Shown: piece by piece, positions 42,830 to 57,702 of the stretch
Layout: every line of letters starts with the position of its first letter
Position numbering within the stretch: the stretch's first letter is position 1
DNA from: Scortum barcoo
Lineage: Eukaryota; Chordata; Actinopteri; Centrarchiformes; Terapontidae
Assembly (NCBI GenBank): GCA_023238725.1
Contig: CM041553.1
Span: 9,757,001-9,821,000, forward strand
Length of the DNA: 64,000 bases
Reading direction: 5' to 3'
The notes under the pieces: model-generated
What the model saw: only the letters and a program-made list of their open reading frames with translations
What the model was told of the DNA's origin: nothing
Database searches by the model: none
Program-made: the position numbers and the translations under genes

Positions 42830-45800
42830 TATGAACCAGTTCAGATTGTAACGCTATCAATTAGTCAGCGACTCCAGCGCGTTTATTCAGTGGGGCCGGG
42901 AGTGAGCTTTGGTGATTTACAGGCTGCGAGGGAGATGTAAGGGAGAGATGTGCAGACATAGGTCGATATGGGTTTTTAAAGTCTGTGGGAACGGAGCCTG
43001 TGTACCGTGTACCTTGAGGATTCGGTCCTGCGGTTTAAGGTCCCTGTAGTAATGTGGTGAAACCTCCATAAGATGAAAAGGTTTGCAGAGGAAGAGAAGA
43101 AATGCAAAGGCAAGAGAAAATGTTGGAGATTTTCTGGAAGGCTAAATGCCTCTTTTCATATGTATTGAATTTCAACCACAGTCTTTTTTTTTTTTTTTTT
43201 TTGCGCAAGAGCCACATTCTTGTGATATACTATGGAAATGCTTTAAGATAAAAAACAGAAGAGGTAAATACTGCATATTGATCTTGGATTTTGCCTTCAA
43301 AGGGAAAATGCAATTTAAATCGCCATGACACTGTTAAAAATTGCTAAATGATACACCTTCATGTTTGTCTGTTGAATTTCTTCTAAACTGATTAAATGTA
43401 GACTTTGTGATGTCACATGGACATATAATGTTTTTGGGTTTTTTTATGTTGTTTGGCCAGAAAAGAGGAAAACATTTTTAGTAACTCACCATTTATAGAA
43501 GTAGAAATCCATCAATGAAGAGGAGGAGATATGATATGAATTTCTTCACTTACCTGCAAAAATTCCGTTGTTCATTGCAGCTACACAACCAGCTGTATTT
43601 TAATAAAGTGATATTGAAACACTCACTCTCTTGATGTGTTGATATCACTAATGCACCCTCCAGAAAAACAGACAGCTTAAACACAAATCGGGCACACTGT
43701 CAGTCATTTAAAAAGAATTCTGGGAAATGTAGGAGATCGCTCACTGAAGATTTACTCAGAGTTGCACAAATCTCCCAAAATTTTTGGATAAAAAAAATGA
43801 TAATCCACATAAAGACTTTTATGTGAATATTCTTTAGAGCACACAACAATATTATGTCATCAAAAAGCTATTGTGTTTTTCCCAGGACAATCCAGACCCC
43901 CTGCTTTATTCTGCTGTCATGAATAATTTAATAACTGTCTGCTTAAAGGTGAAAACTGAAGGCGACGTGCTGCTTTAACTTTCTGGCATTTCCAATCATA
44001 TATATATATTTTATATTTTTATTTGTCAACAAGCATTGAAATGCGCGGTTCACTCGCAGGAGTTACTCATCGACTCATCTAGCGACCAACAGAGGAGCTT
44101 CTACATGTGTGTTGCTACCTGGAGACGTGTGCTTCATGTTAGTGTAGCAGCACAGGAAGCATATGTCTTCTTATCATTTGATATGTTACACATCAGCGCC
44201 TCGTCCATCCCTCATTCAGGTCAGGTCTGTACAAAGACCAATGTCTGGTTTTGTTCCACCGGGAGAGAGAGAGGGAGAGAGAGAGAATTCAATAAAATAC
44301 TCTAAAACATGTACATATATTAACAGTGCACAACATCGATTTTATGGAGCTTCAACTACTCTTAGATGGAGTGGAGAAAATAACAGAGGCACCTCAGAGT
44401 TTAAAACAACAGCACCACAAACTAAATCCTCCAAAATGACCATAAAGTTGAATCAACATCTCTCTAAAATGGTTTCAGCAAGAACTGACCACTTTAACCT
44501 ATAAAAGTTGTAATAATTGTGAGTAATTGTTGGGTTGTTGTGTTGCACTGCATTAGTCTTGGCTAAGTGTGCCTAATAAACTTAGTGTAGGACCCTCATT
44601 CGGTCCTGCCCCACATGAAAAAAATCTTTGTCAACACCACGCATAGATTGGCATTTTAAAGTATTGTCTAAGTTTATTACAACCTGATCATATGTTTGTT
44701 GTTTTGGCAACCATTCTTTTTACTAATAATAAAACCGTACTCGCTGAGTTCAGTGCTAAGACCTGTGAAAGTGGTGATAACATTAAAAAGAAGTAAGACA
44801 AGGCAATGAAGTCTGACAAATAGGCCAGGGTCAGCCAAATTTGTTCAAAAGAGAAAATAATAATCACCCAAACTGCCTGTGGGAAACACACAGACAGACG
44901 TCCGACTTCAATTTTGACCTTTCGTACTTGCCATAGTTGAGCAAGAGCAATGTTTTTCTGTGCAGTGAGGGATTATTAGTAACATTTTGGGTGCAATCAC
45001 AATGTCACCATGATGTGCTGATAGAAATGTTGGCTAAAACTATGGATATAAGACCCATGTTGTAATAAATTGGATTTATTCTTTAAGTATCCTAATACCA
45101 CAAACTCAAAACACAGTCAGTGTCAGTGTGTGGTGTACATAGTTGTGATAGCAGGGCAAGTGTGTGTGTGTGTGTGTGTGGGTGTGTGTGTGTCTGTGTG
45201 AAACAGAGCAGGGGAATAGCCTGTCATGGGAGAAGCAGAGATGGGTTTGTTGGCTTGTCGGTATACACAGCCAATGGTCTGTCGCCTGTCACCGAGCCCC
45301 CGCCATGTCTCTCAGTGTCTTCCTCTTAATTACCCATCATTCCTCTCGCGGCAAGGTCCCTCACAAATTACAGCGCATTGTCCCCCCCCGCCGATCGGCC
45401 TGTCATCACGCGGCTCCATGTTTCATAGTGCAGCTCATTGTGGATGGAGAGCAGATCTGGGGGGGTCGTGAAGGGACTCACACACACACTCACATGCATA
45501 TGCATGTGCGCACACACAGAACCTTTAATGTGTATCTGCACGCACACACACCGATTAATCTGAATAGACATGCATACAGCAAAACCATTAGTGTGTCCAC
45601 ATTGTACACAAACACACACACACATACACACACACAGAGGCCAGGCCCATTAGCTAGCTCTGGTGCCAGCTGACTCTGTGACCCAGACGGTTTTCTGCCA
45701 TGTCAGCAGCAGGACGAAATGACAGTGCTATGGTAGTAATACCCTGACACACACACACACAATAGGGCAGAGCACAGTGTCGCTGTGGAGAATTAGATGT

Positions 45801-45960
45801 CTTCTCTGTCAGTCAGCTGAATGACTGCGTGGCCCCCGGACAGAGAAAAAGTGACCTCCTGTTTGTACCATACACCGGCAGCAGCAATAGCTTCAGTGTT
45901 TTCAGCAGGCCATTACTCGACAGGTTGATCCAAAAGATCAGCAAACCCCACAAGTTTTTT
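42830..45960. other. Gene-free interval with CA/GT-rich patches
   Basis: Contains a poly(T) run (43183-43202), GT repeats (45163-45195) and CA-rich stretches (45480-45640). The 169-codon frame at 45164-45673 is driven by these repeats. No exon supported. Confidence 0.55.
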
Positions 45961-46005
45961 TTCAGTTCATTTAATTTTTAAAGGCAATTTGTTGAAAATT
46001 TTTAG

Positions 46006-46290
46006 GGACTATTTTTACATTTGGTGCTCTAGTGAGAGTATTTACAGCAGCAGGAGGGTGTGCGTAGGACTGGATCAAAATAACCTGCAGTGTGTGTTCA
46101 TGATAATAAAGTAACATGTCAGCTAGTGTAACAGTGCGGCTTACTGATGTGTTTTTGTATAGTTCTGGACGATACAAAGAGGAGTGAAATAACTGAAGCT
46201 TTAGCTACACAGAAAGAAAGAACATTATTGGCTTTTGTTATTTTATGGGATTTGTTGACATTAATAAGCCAAATATCACCAGGCCTATTC
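46006..46290 (+). repeat. Dispersed repeat family R, copy 2
   Basis: Begins GGACTATTTTTACATTTGGT, continues GCTCTAGTGAGAGTATTTAC, AGGACTGGATCAAAATAA, GTTCATGATAATAAAGTAAC and GTAACAGTGCGGCTTACTGA, and ends near TTTTATGGGATTTGTTGAC. It aligns collinearly with the copies at 39655 and 63892. Confidence 0.7.
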
Positions 46291-46299
46291 TTTAAGCAA

Positions 46300-49200
46300 A
46301 CATTCACAGTAAGGGTGTCATTTTCCACTTGAAGGCTTATATTGTTATTCTGAAACCATATTGGCTATAAAATATGTGTATATAAATATATATGTAAATA
46401 TATTTATTTGGCTATAAAATATATCCAAATAAAGAAGTCACACTTTGAAATGAGCAAATATCATCAGTCAACCTATGAGATAATTTATTGATTCTCTGTT
46501 GAAGTGTACAATGTTCAGTTTGAGCTGAGTTACTGAACTTTATCGCTATTACATAAAAGTTGCAGGAACCTACCTTGGTGAGCTCATAGTGTATCACGAC
46601 AGACAGAGAATCAGTCAACACATCATAGATCCAAAAACCATAACACATTTCATACACACAAAAAGTAGAAAACACAGTGAACAATATTTATGCCACTGTT
46701 GGGTATATATTTAACTTCTTAAAATCCCAGATAACTTGCTGAATTGGATCAAGATTTTTTTCCACATATGAGGCTCTTTGTTCCAGTTGAACATTTGTTT
46801 CAAGTTTTGAGTTAAGGAGATATTTTTACCACCGAACTGACATTTCTGTCGCAATTGTTCCCACGTTTGCGGTGATATTGTCCTCCAACTTCATTCTCCC
46901 TCATTCAGACCCGCTGCAGCTCTGTCCATCTCACAGGAGGAACTGTAGCTGCTCCGAGCCTGCGTCTGCCAAGTTGTTGCATCAGCCGAACGTTAAAAAG
47001 CCTATTGAAAAACAAACACATAGTAAACTTTAATTGTAGGCATTTGCCTTGGGTATGAGGACTTGCAATTTTACTGGTTCTCTCTCTTAATACCTAAAAT
47101 ACGGGCAAAAAACACTAATTAATAATCACTAGCATATGCCGGGTGAAGTGTGGAAATCTTTTACTGTGGCATTAGGTGCAAATGAGATTAAAAGTGCAGT
47201 AATGGCTGCTCAGACATGTTCACTTTAAACAGCACCCCTGACAGCGTGCCTTTCCTGAAATAGGCAAAAAAGCCGATAACAAATTCAGGTTTTATAGAAA
47301 TTTAGTTCAGAGAAAACACAGCTTATAGTGTCTTTACTGAACTCCTGGGAGAGGTTTTTATGCCATATTCGTTCTGGAGATTTTGTCCTACAGTGTTGCT
47401 AATATGGCAAAAAAGTGCCATGTGTATGAAGAATTTAGCACCCTGCAGCTCCAAAACAAATGCCTCTTAATTATAAGCAATTGGCCCTCCTTCCCACCGA
47501 CCGCTGACTGGGACACATGAAAGCGTTGGTAATTGTAAGAGTTGCTGCGTTTATGTGTGTGTGTGTGTGTGTGGAGGGGGGACCGAATGTGACGCGGCTG
47601 TAAAAAATAAAAATGGAAAGCTGCTCTCATTGAATACAATGACTTCCTTCCTCTCTTTCTCACTGCCTGTATCGCCCAAGCTGGGGAAGAGGGGAAAAAA
47701 AATCTCCATTTGGCACTGATTAGGGAGGACGCAAATTTGAAGGAGGGGGCTTGGAGACCACAGGGGTTACACACATGTATCTGAAGCCACGACACTCCGG
47801 GCCCCCTCTAATTTAGATGTCTAAGAATTTGCTGTATGTGCTGCCTCATGCCAGTAAGTCTCAGCCTCACTGTAAATAAATGGCACAGGGCAGCGTGCAG
47901 TCACCCCCATTTGTAAGTCATTAAAATATTTTCTGTGTGACATATTAATTAGAGTGGTGCGTTCATGTCTTCTCGCCTGCTCACGATGAGTGCTGAAGCT
48001 CTGCAAATGTGTGTGTCTGTGTGTTCATTCATGCCACATTATGTACTGAACAGAGATAGCTGACAAGATAGCCGTAAACACATTTCAGCCATCTGTAACT
48101 CATCGGCTCATCATTTAAAAACAAAGACACAGATGTTTCAAGATGAGTCATGCTGGACGTTTAACTGTAACACCAACTGTTATTATTTTATTTTGTTTGC
48201 CCAAAGTTAATCAAAATTAAACCTGTGTTCATCTGTTTTTTTGGCAACTTGGGCATAGCGGAACAAGCTGTAAACACACATTTATGTACTATCCAACACC
48301 TTAGAGACTGTTAATTATGCATACAGCAAGAATATTTTTAAAAAAGCACTGATTTTGTGTGTCATGTTTGTGTCTGCCCGATAATTATAGCTCCGATATT
48401 CATTCTTCTTTTAGCTCAGTTTTGTTCTCCACCAGCTCTTGAGAGAAATATGCCTTGTTTTAATTGCGTTCACCAGCTAGTCGCTAACTGCATCTGTCTG
48501 TTCTTTGGTGTTTGGCAGATAGTGCACTGTGACTTTTATCACGAAAAGTACATCAGAACAGTGAAGTCGTAAGTGGTCAAATCAGAATAACGAGCTGAAA
48601 GACACTAAAAACACCTGTAGAGAGGAACTGCAGAGTATGATGACAACTCAATGTTGTGAGAGCCCTTAGACATTGTCACATACTCATTTGTTCTGTCGCT
48701 GATGTGAACATATTGATCAGTGCAGCAACACACTGAGTCTAAAAATACAGTAAAAATCTGCTTCTAAAAAAACATTATGTGTAAGCTTTTCACATGCAAA
48801 AGTCACAAAAAATGCAGGAAAAAAAATATGACAGAATATTTTCCACAAGGCTGCTAGAAAGTAAAAGTTGCCTAAAATGTTTTATACTATCGAGATCATT
48901 TGTGTGAAAATACGTTGCCTGTATATTCACCTTTTCTCTAGCAAAGGCAAAAGCGGGAGATTAAAGGATAATACAGTCAACACACTAATTAGAAGAGCAA
49001 AAGCAAATCTATTTCATCTTAAAACTAATTGAAATTGAATTAGTAAATCTTTGGATCTCTGTCTGTCACTGATACAAACACAGCGTTGATTTCCCTCTAG
49101 CACATCGTCTCCCTCTTCATGCGGATTATCTTTGTATCTCTTGGCCCGCTGGGAGAATTATGCTCTAATAACATTCATTCAAAGCACCCGTAGCATCACA

Positions 49201-52200
49201 GTAAAATGTTTACTACAAGAACGCAGAGAGGTCCTTTGGTGAAGCCATGCGTTCGTTACAGAGCCTTTGACTCAATTCAATGTGTATAAATATATCCATT
49301 TCATTATGGAGGCCAGTCAAATATTTGTTTCAGCGGTTTTCCCCCCATATAATGTAAATTGCTGCAAGCTGTTGCACTTGGAAAATGTTTTCTCATAATG
49401 CTTTTTCTGCCTTCACATAAATCACAGCTAAATGTTGCATTCAAATGACTACAGACAGGCAATTTATTCTTGGCTTCCTTCGTCCCCCTCGAGAGAGACT
49501 TGTGGCAAGAGGGTCGCTTCGGTTTTTAATAGCGACTGTCATTATTTGTTGACAGTTGTTCATCATCGTTCCTAAATTTATTGTGTTTTCCTGAAAGTAT
49601 TTCTTTGTTTTCTCTGTAGTTATGACCACTGTCAAATGAAGTGAGGGGTGAAAACATGTCAAGAATTAGCTCACTGTGAGGCAATGAGCACATGACATGA
49701 CATCTTTTTTTTAAAATGTTTATGATGAGGTTATGAGGGGATTCTTATAATAACCATCCTTGAGTGTTGCTAAGAATCTTGCCCAAGAGATACTCTCATA
49801 AACATCAGTAACCTTTTTTTACGAGAGCTTCTTGTTTCACATTTGGCTTCCATGCTACACTGAGTAAGCAGACCCAGAGACCTGGAACACCACCTCAAAT
49901 CGACAGTGACATTTTCATTCCCTTAATAAAGGAGAATAACTTAAATGATACATCATCTCCGGGTAGCAAGGAGATCCGGTGGTGAAATTGTTGTTGCCTA
50001 ATAGCAGAAAGCCATGATTGTCCTGTGCGGTGTGAGCGAGTGCTGCCGCTGAGCCGCTCTGTGTCAGCTTTAACTGAATGTCAGTGGGGTTCGCTCGGTG
50101 TGTGAGTCGCCCTGCTGAGGGATTCTGGGGGAATCTGTCAGCGGTGGCAATCAATGTTAATCCTGCAAAAATCTGTGCTTTAGCTGCCTGTTAACTGAGG
50201 TCCGACATGATAATGTCAGCGCAGAGCAGAAGTGGAAGTGATGGTGTGCTGAGGAGGGTCTGTACACACCGTAACCACCTCAGGTGTGGTGAAGTGGAGC
50301 CACCTGCTAACATTAACACAAGCCGAGGATGGCGGAAAGACCGTCATGTCAGGCTCCTCTTTGTAATTACACGTAGAATGTGTGGGATTTTCTGCCTGTG
50401 TTGTCTGTTCAGGGAGCTTCCAGTTAAGGTTGAAGACAGAGGATTGACTGTGAGGTTTTTACTGGAGGCAACTTTAAAACTGTGGAAACAGTAATAGACA
50501 ACCAATTCAATGATAGTGATTGTAAATTAGAAAATGATGAGGTTCCATAAAGAAGAGTTATACCAAAAGTGTGTAAAAAGAAATTTGTCCAGTAAAAAGG
50601 GAACTGGGTTTACAAAATAGATAGATGTGCTGAAAAATTAGCTTCACTTTATACCAGGAAAAAATAAGCTATCACCAGCAAAAGATTAACATTAGGCCCT
50701 TATAGATACATAAAATCCTTAAGAGTTAAGGTAAAAACAGCAAAATACATTAAACATATCCGAACAGTAATTAAACAGCTGTTACTTTGGATGTTGCATT
50801 AACAACACGTTAGCTCCGAAGAGCTGGTACAGTGGCGAACTTCGCTGGCATTCGACTGGTTCTGCTAAACCAACAGTTACAAAACAGCTGTAATAAAAGA
50901 TTTATCTACAGGACACTGGTTAAGATAAAAGATGTCTGTCAATGTCTGTTTGGACAGAGATCTGACAAAATGGTGGATGTAAATAGTAATTTAAGCCTCT
51001 ACAGGATGATGCCAATAGTAGTTGCTACTATCCTGCACAGCTTGAATCGATTCATTTTCTTACCCCCTCGACATCTTTACATTTCTAAAACATTTTATTT
51101 TACTGCAGACATGTGACTTAGTGGCTGTTCCAGCATTACCAATGAAATACAAAAATGTTAAATAAGTAAATGGCCATTTGGTTTTGGAGCATGTGTCATG
51201 GTTCTTGGACGGTGACACCTTTTTCTGGAAGCCCAGATGCTGGACGCGGTCCCTGGAACATGTCAAGGATTAGAGACTCATTGGGGGTTGTGAGATGTTG
51301 TCAGGGGTTCCAGAAATTGTAGCCACACCCCTGTTTCCTGTCAAATCCTTCGAAACTGTTCTCGGATATACGGTGAAGAAAAAGTAAAAGAACTTTGATT
51401 TGATTCATTTCCATATCTTGTTATAAGCCCTGAGTCAGTTTAGTCATGAATGGCTAAACACAGTGACACAGTGGGTCAGTGGGACAGATTTATTATTATT
51501 ATTCAACATAGGATACGAGACTCACCTGATTACTGTACATTTTTAGCAACAGGTGAGTGTTGTAGAGGAACATGAAGCATAGTGAAAAGAGAGATAGTAG
51601 GGAAAATTAGCAGAAATGTAGATCCATTTTATTTCCTTTCTTTTAAGTTTTAAGTCTCAAAGGTTTCGTTTGTGATTAAAAGTCACTTTTTGAAGCTACG
51701 TTGCCCCCATACACAGTTGAGCAGTTGAGTGAATTTTAAAACATAATGATGATGCAGTTTTATGAAATCAGTGCTGTGACATAAATCAGCCTCAGTCTAT
51801 AGTTTACTCAGTGAGCAGCAAGTTAATATTTTAAACATTTATAAATCATCATTTTGCACTGACAGGTGTTGATCAGAATCAAAGCATTGCAGGGTGGGAC
51901 TTTGAGCAAAAAGTGGCTGACATGCTGTAAAGACTACTTTTTTATTCAGCTCTATTGTGCACATTATATTTCACACAATTTGGACACTCATTACACATCA
52001 TTATAAGTAGCAAACAGAGAAATAGAAGAGAAAGTGCATTCAGTGTTATGAGTTGTAAAATGAGTAATTTAGTATGAACATTGTGTCCCCTTAATTAAAT
52101 GATGGAATCCAAAATATGCTTTGTGTGTCAACACTGACACCAGCAGAGAGACGAAGACACCCAGAGGGAGAGAGAGGCAGGTCAGAGAGGACATCCGAAA

Positions 52201-55200
52201 ATAAAGTGCCCTGAAATCTCCTAAACGTAGAGAGAGGGACACTACACCACGTGTTTTTAACGTTGATGCTTTAACTCTAACGAGCAACGCTGTTAAATAA
52301 TTGAAAATGGTAAATTATACAGATGAAACAGAAAATAACAGGCAACTATTTTGATGAGTAATCATTTAAGCAACTTCTCCTCTCAGTGGTGAGGATTTTC
52401 TACTTTTCTTCGTCTAATGTCAATATGCTCTGACCAAATAACCTGCACATAAATCAACAATGAGAATAATCCTAAATTGCAGCCTTTGTTAGTTGTATTC
52501 ACAGTAATTCACATCACAAAATACTTATGGTGTTGATTTAAAGATATAATCTCATCGAAATCGATTTTCATTTAAATACATGTCTGTTTAGTCATTATCT
52601 ATCACTGACTGCTGCAACACAATAGTGACTGATAGTCCACTGTTGAAAGCATTCAGCACTTGTTAGTATTACAACTCAGGCTTTGGTGACGACTTTCCCG
52701 GAAAAATCACAAGTGGTGCAGAGTTAGGCCTTTAACAAGGCTTTTAATGCAAGGGCCTTGATCCTCAACTTACCCGTGTGCATTGTACATGTACATTGTT
52801 TTGCGGTCTCTGTGAGCATTGTGAGTAAACAGTTGCTTGAACAAACAAAGAAAAAGGTCGATGACAACAGACGATGAAACTTGGGAAGTGAGATCCAAAA
52901 AGACACCTGCAATTACAGATTATTGCAGTAGGTGCCAAGAAAGAGAATGAAATGAAAATCTTCAAAAGAAAGAGTGGTCAAAATCAAACTAAAAGGCAAC
53001 TCCTTTCAAACCCCACACCTCCAGTTCTTAGATGAGCTTAGGTCACTCATCATCAGGGTTTCCCTTTTGGAGGAGAAGAGAAGAGAAGAGAAGAAGTATT
53101 TCTCTTGATGAGTAAACTTATTTCCATATGTAAAATCAGTGGATTGTCCCTTTCAGTGAAATTTGGAACAAAAGTGTGACCTTCCCTTGACAAGTTAAAC
53201 ATGTGAAGTTGTATAAATGAGATGTCAGTCTGTTTCTGAGTGCTCCTCTGTGATGTGAACGTGGTATAATTACCAGCGGTTGTAATGAACAGTAGGCTCA
53301 AAAACAGAATATTCATCTTCATAAAACTACTGATACCACAGCGCTGGTATTACATGACACCGAAACCAGACCCCGTGTCTGGATACATTTAGAAACCACG
53401 CTGATTGAAAAACAAATTTGGTTTTAGTAACAGCTTGAAATTATTTTTTTATAGTCAGAGTTTCAAACTGTATTTCTGCTGCATTATGCTCTGCTTTTTT
53501 TTCCTGCAGATGCTAATTTTCTGATAACTCATCCCGTGCTATGTCTTAGCCGTCCGAGTCGTGGATTCAGCAGATCACCATTAATCACACCGTGACCTCG
53601 CTCTCAACCAGGCCCATCTAAAGCTCATTCATCCCCATTTGCCATGCAGCCCTGCGGGTCGATAATTGGCAAAGCAAAACACAGATTAAACCCAATTTGG
53701 AGGGTTTCAACTTGAAGCTTAGCAGAGACAGCCGGGCTCTGGCTGAACTGGAGTTCACTGCGCTCTGGTCCTCTCTGTCTGTCTGAGGCTGCACCGGGAG
53801 GGGACCGCAAAACCTAAATCAAACCAGTCTGTTCTCTGTGTTTGTGTTTGCGTGTGTGTCAGAGAGAAAGAAAGGGGGGAAAAAAAGACAGTGTGGGGAA
53901 AAAAGTGTATGCGTGTGTGTGTGTGTGTGTGTGTGTGTGCAGAGCATGTAACGGTGCACTTCTGCCTGCATTACCATCCCTAATAGAAACCAACTTCCAG
54001 CATTCAAACTCCATTTGTCTCATTAACCTATTAGCTTAAAGTTTAATTGCAGGATGTCGTAAAATGATTTGGTCTATGAGTAATGACAATATTTCGGCTC
54101 CGTAATGGCCAGAACAAAGCAAACTAAAGCTAAGCTAAGCAAAGCCGGTTGTTTTTCTTCCTCACGGCATGTCTGGGCTGCAGATTTGGGCCTTTACCTC
54201 GCCGTGTCGGTCGGATAATTGTTTACTGGCAAGGTTTTTGTTGCATGAGGGCAACATCACGGCAGGATAACAAACTAATGACTAATTTCATGGCTATTGA
54301 GTCATTTTAAAAAGACCATCAGGAGGATCAACTTTAAAGAGCAACTGTGACTAATGCAATAGCAGGTATTCGAGGTATGGTCAACAAGGTATAATTTCCC
54401 TGTGAGAGAAGTGAGAGAAGAGGGGTATTTAGATGTCTCCGCGTAAGATTTTGAGTGACTTTAAAGGCTTTTAGAAAAACATAATCCACTTACATTCTGT
54501 TTATTAAATTGGTGGTTCAAAACAAGCACAGAGGAAACCACATTCCTCTCTGCAACCATGGGAGATGACCCCTAGGTGGCAGCGTACCTCATGAAACCTC
54601 CACCACTGTAACAACAACATCACTCCAATTACAAAACCTCCTCAATTGTCCTCGCTTTTATTTGCTCCGCAGGGCAACGAAACTGGTCGACAGTGCGTCC
54701 GAGCACTCGATAAGTTATGATCAGCTGCCCCGGCTCTCGCTCCCGCCCTCTAAACAGCAGCTTGATAGGATCTGTGAGGCGCGCTAGGCATGTATAGTGT
54801 TACTCTCATCAAAGGAGACTGAATGGGGGTGAATGGAGGATGATGTGTGTACTGCCTCTGCTTAGTGGAGGCATTTCCAGCTGGCGCCAGGGCAAAGGAA
54901 ACCCACTGAGACACACAACAACACACACAGACACAGGGGTCAGCCTGGATTCACCCTCCTCCTCCACCACCACCACCTCCATGCCTCTTGGCCTCCTCCG
55001 CCTCTTCTTCTTCTACCCAAACCCTCACCCCCCACCTTCCCTTCCCAGGCCAGGCCGCCTCTCATCTGCTCTTTCTCTCTTGTTCATTTTTTCTTCTGCT
55101 TTTCCTTCCATCTCTCTGCTGTCTCCTTTTCTCATCCTCACTTTCTCTCCACCTATTCATCAAACATCTATGAATTACACTTAAAAATGCTCTAAAGAGC

Positions 55201-57340
55201 AGATTTAGGTGTGAAAAAGCTTCTTTGCCGTGTAAACAATGAGGCACATTTATCAACATACAGACAGTTAAGTGAAGGAGTAACATTTAAGAGCAACTCT
55301 CACATGATCACATGATTAATCACATGTATATGCTCCGAGCAGGAACAGCCAATCAGTTGCAAGACATCAATTCTTTATATGTGATATGTGTTTCAGTTAA
55401 ACTCTAGTTTTACAAACAGCTATTTAATTCATGTAAACAATTAATATATTTATAATCTATAAATATTTACGGAAGGATGAATTAATTGGGAAGTGGTTTA
55501 AATGGAAACAGAAATAAAACCAAAGCAGGAAAGAAGAAAATAAAACAGTCAGAGAAGTGCAGAAAATAAAAGTGCAGATGCAAATCAATACAAGCTTTAT
55601 TCTTATTGTTTGCACTCCTGGTACATGCAAATAAGAAATGACGTATCCTATCAAACGTGCAAATCTTTTCAAGCTGTAAGTAATTTTGTAAATAGTAAAA
55701 TAATAATAATTGCATAATAAATACAGTAATAGGCTGTTTCCCATAATGTTGAACCATTCATTTAAAGCAGCTCAATGGAACTTTTCATTTTGTGTTGTTT
55801 TTGGCGGTCCCTGTGGACAAGGGCGGTAGTGTTTCACCTAATGTTAGGTAAAATGTTCCCTTTGCTTCACTCCTCACTACGAGGAGACTACCTCACTGGG
55901 AAAAGAGCAGATGGCAGCGCCTTCAGTTATCGGATAAAGCAACTCCACTTCAGTCAGAGCAAACCCCAGAGCTGTTTTGTCTGATGTTACAGAAAAATAT
56001 GACCTGATGGCGGGCATGAAGATTAATTATTAGAAACTAAAATATCCAGTCCCCTTGCTGTTAGTATTGTTTGCTTATGTAGATCATAAAGACCCATCTT
56101 TATTAAACTGAAACTGTTTTATCGTTAAAAACTTGTACATAGAGTGCTTTTAAGCAAGTGACTGGGGGTAAAAATAAAGGACTTTTTCCTTGACTTAAGT
56201 CCAAAACATCACTTTTAATAGTTTCATGATTGTGCTCTCCACTGCACCCTCCCCTTTCTTTGCATTTCCCTTTTCTCCCCTTCATCTCCCCATCTTTTTA
56301 ATGTATATTCCATTTTGTTGAAACGCTTAAGAGGGAGCTGCATCACAACTCCTGACAGAGCAGCTGCAGAAACACAGGAGAGAGAAAAGCAGGAAGACAG
56401 TACTTACATCACCACAAAGCTTTGTTTCTTCTCCCCAACATTTGAGTGACATCAGGGCTCAGAGCGATTTCATTCTAGCGGGATGTTAACAGCTAAATGA
56501 CTCTTGGCACGGATCTCCACTCTTGGCCATGGGGGGGAGTGGGGGTGGGGGGGGACTCCGAATGGTCAGGACAAATTAAAAAGCCAACCTGCTATTTTAC
56601 TGTTCAGATCTGTTGATGCTATAAAGCAGCAAAATGGGGCTTGGCGGCCTTTACATGACTACTCGGCTGATTTTACGGGATTTTCCCCCGGCCCTGAATC
56701 TAAACCTTTTTGGCACAACATGCCATTGCCTTGACCAAGCATGGGATCTGTAAATGCCCTAATAAATATTTTTTAGCACTTTATTTAGTTCCATGCCCTG
56801 GGCCAACAGCATCTAAAGTATGTCACTCAGTAACAGTGGGGAGAAAAAAACCCTCAAGGCTAAACAGGGCGTAATGTAGATTTAATTAACAAGCTAAGCA
56901 TGCACACACACACACATAAAGGCATAAACACACACACTAACAGACACAGAAGCACAAAAATATGCACGCCTGAAACACAAAAGACACTCACACAGAAAGT
57001 TTAGAAAACACACACATAACTGAAGGTTAATGATTTCATAGTCACACTCTTCCAACAAGGCAACACACACACAGACACACACACACACACTTCAAGCCAC
57101 ACATCCCCGGGTTTAGAGCGATGGTGTGAAAATATGTGAGTGTAAATGAGATGCAGACAGGCTCACAGCAGTGAACCCAACTGAGAGAGAGAGAGGATGT
57201 GGCTTGGCTTTGAATTGCTAAACTAAAGTTTGAGGAGGGAGGAATCATATTTTGAATTCTATGCATACTGATCATCTTTGAGTGCCAGAGTGTAAACGTC
57301 GCTTTATTATGCATTTTTCTTCTGGTACTGGTAATCTAGG
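46300..57340. other. Gene-free interval, mostly unique sequence
   Basis: About 11 kb without a supportable exon. It holds short GT runs (47553-47573, 53911-53939), a pyrimidine-rich patch (54945-55150), and an AT-rich belt (55380-55760). Unique-looking blocks with TAATTA/TAATTG cores at about 47400-47520 and 54010-54290 may be regulatory. A CNE role is inferred only. Confidence 0.45.
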
Positions 57341-57347
57341 ATCAGAT

Positions 57348-57466
<119 letters not shown>

Positions 57467-57669
57467 AAAAATAAAAAAAAACATGCACTGACGTCTTGCC
57501 CCTGTGTAGCTTAAAGAGCAGGAATGGTATGCAGAGGTGAGATCTGCATTCAAAAATGTTCATAAATAAAGTTTTAAAAGAAAAAATGTGCTGAGGTAAA
57601 GCAAAATTGTCAGTTTTTTAGGATGGTGCTTTGTGATCACTGTGTACCACTTTACTTCAAGAAAAAATT

Positions 57670-57702
57670 ATTAACCACTAATTCACGTAATTAGTGGTTA
57701 AT
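57670..57702. repeat. Perfect 14-bp inverted repeat with 5-base loop
   Basis: ATTAACCACTAATT, loop CACGT, then AATTAGTGGTTAAT. All 14 pairs match. It could be a folded RNA element, a transposon end or a dyad binding site; flanks do not decide. Confidence 0.9.

Noticed and set aside
44536..44590. TGTGCCTAATAAACTTAGTG as a transposon end or poly(A) site
   Set aside because: Resembles a common fish repeat terminus, but no element body or partner end could be found.
45164..45673. 169-codon plus-strand frame, the longest in the right half
   Set aside because: Its composition comes from GT and CA repeats (Cys-Val and Thr-His runs); no domain or splice support.
54988..55184. Plus-strand Ser/Phe/Leu-rich frames
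   Set aside because: Another pyrimidine-rich low-complexity stretch with no family resemblance.
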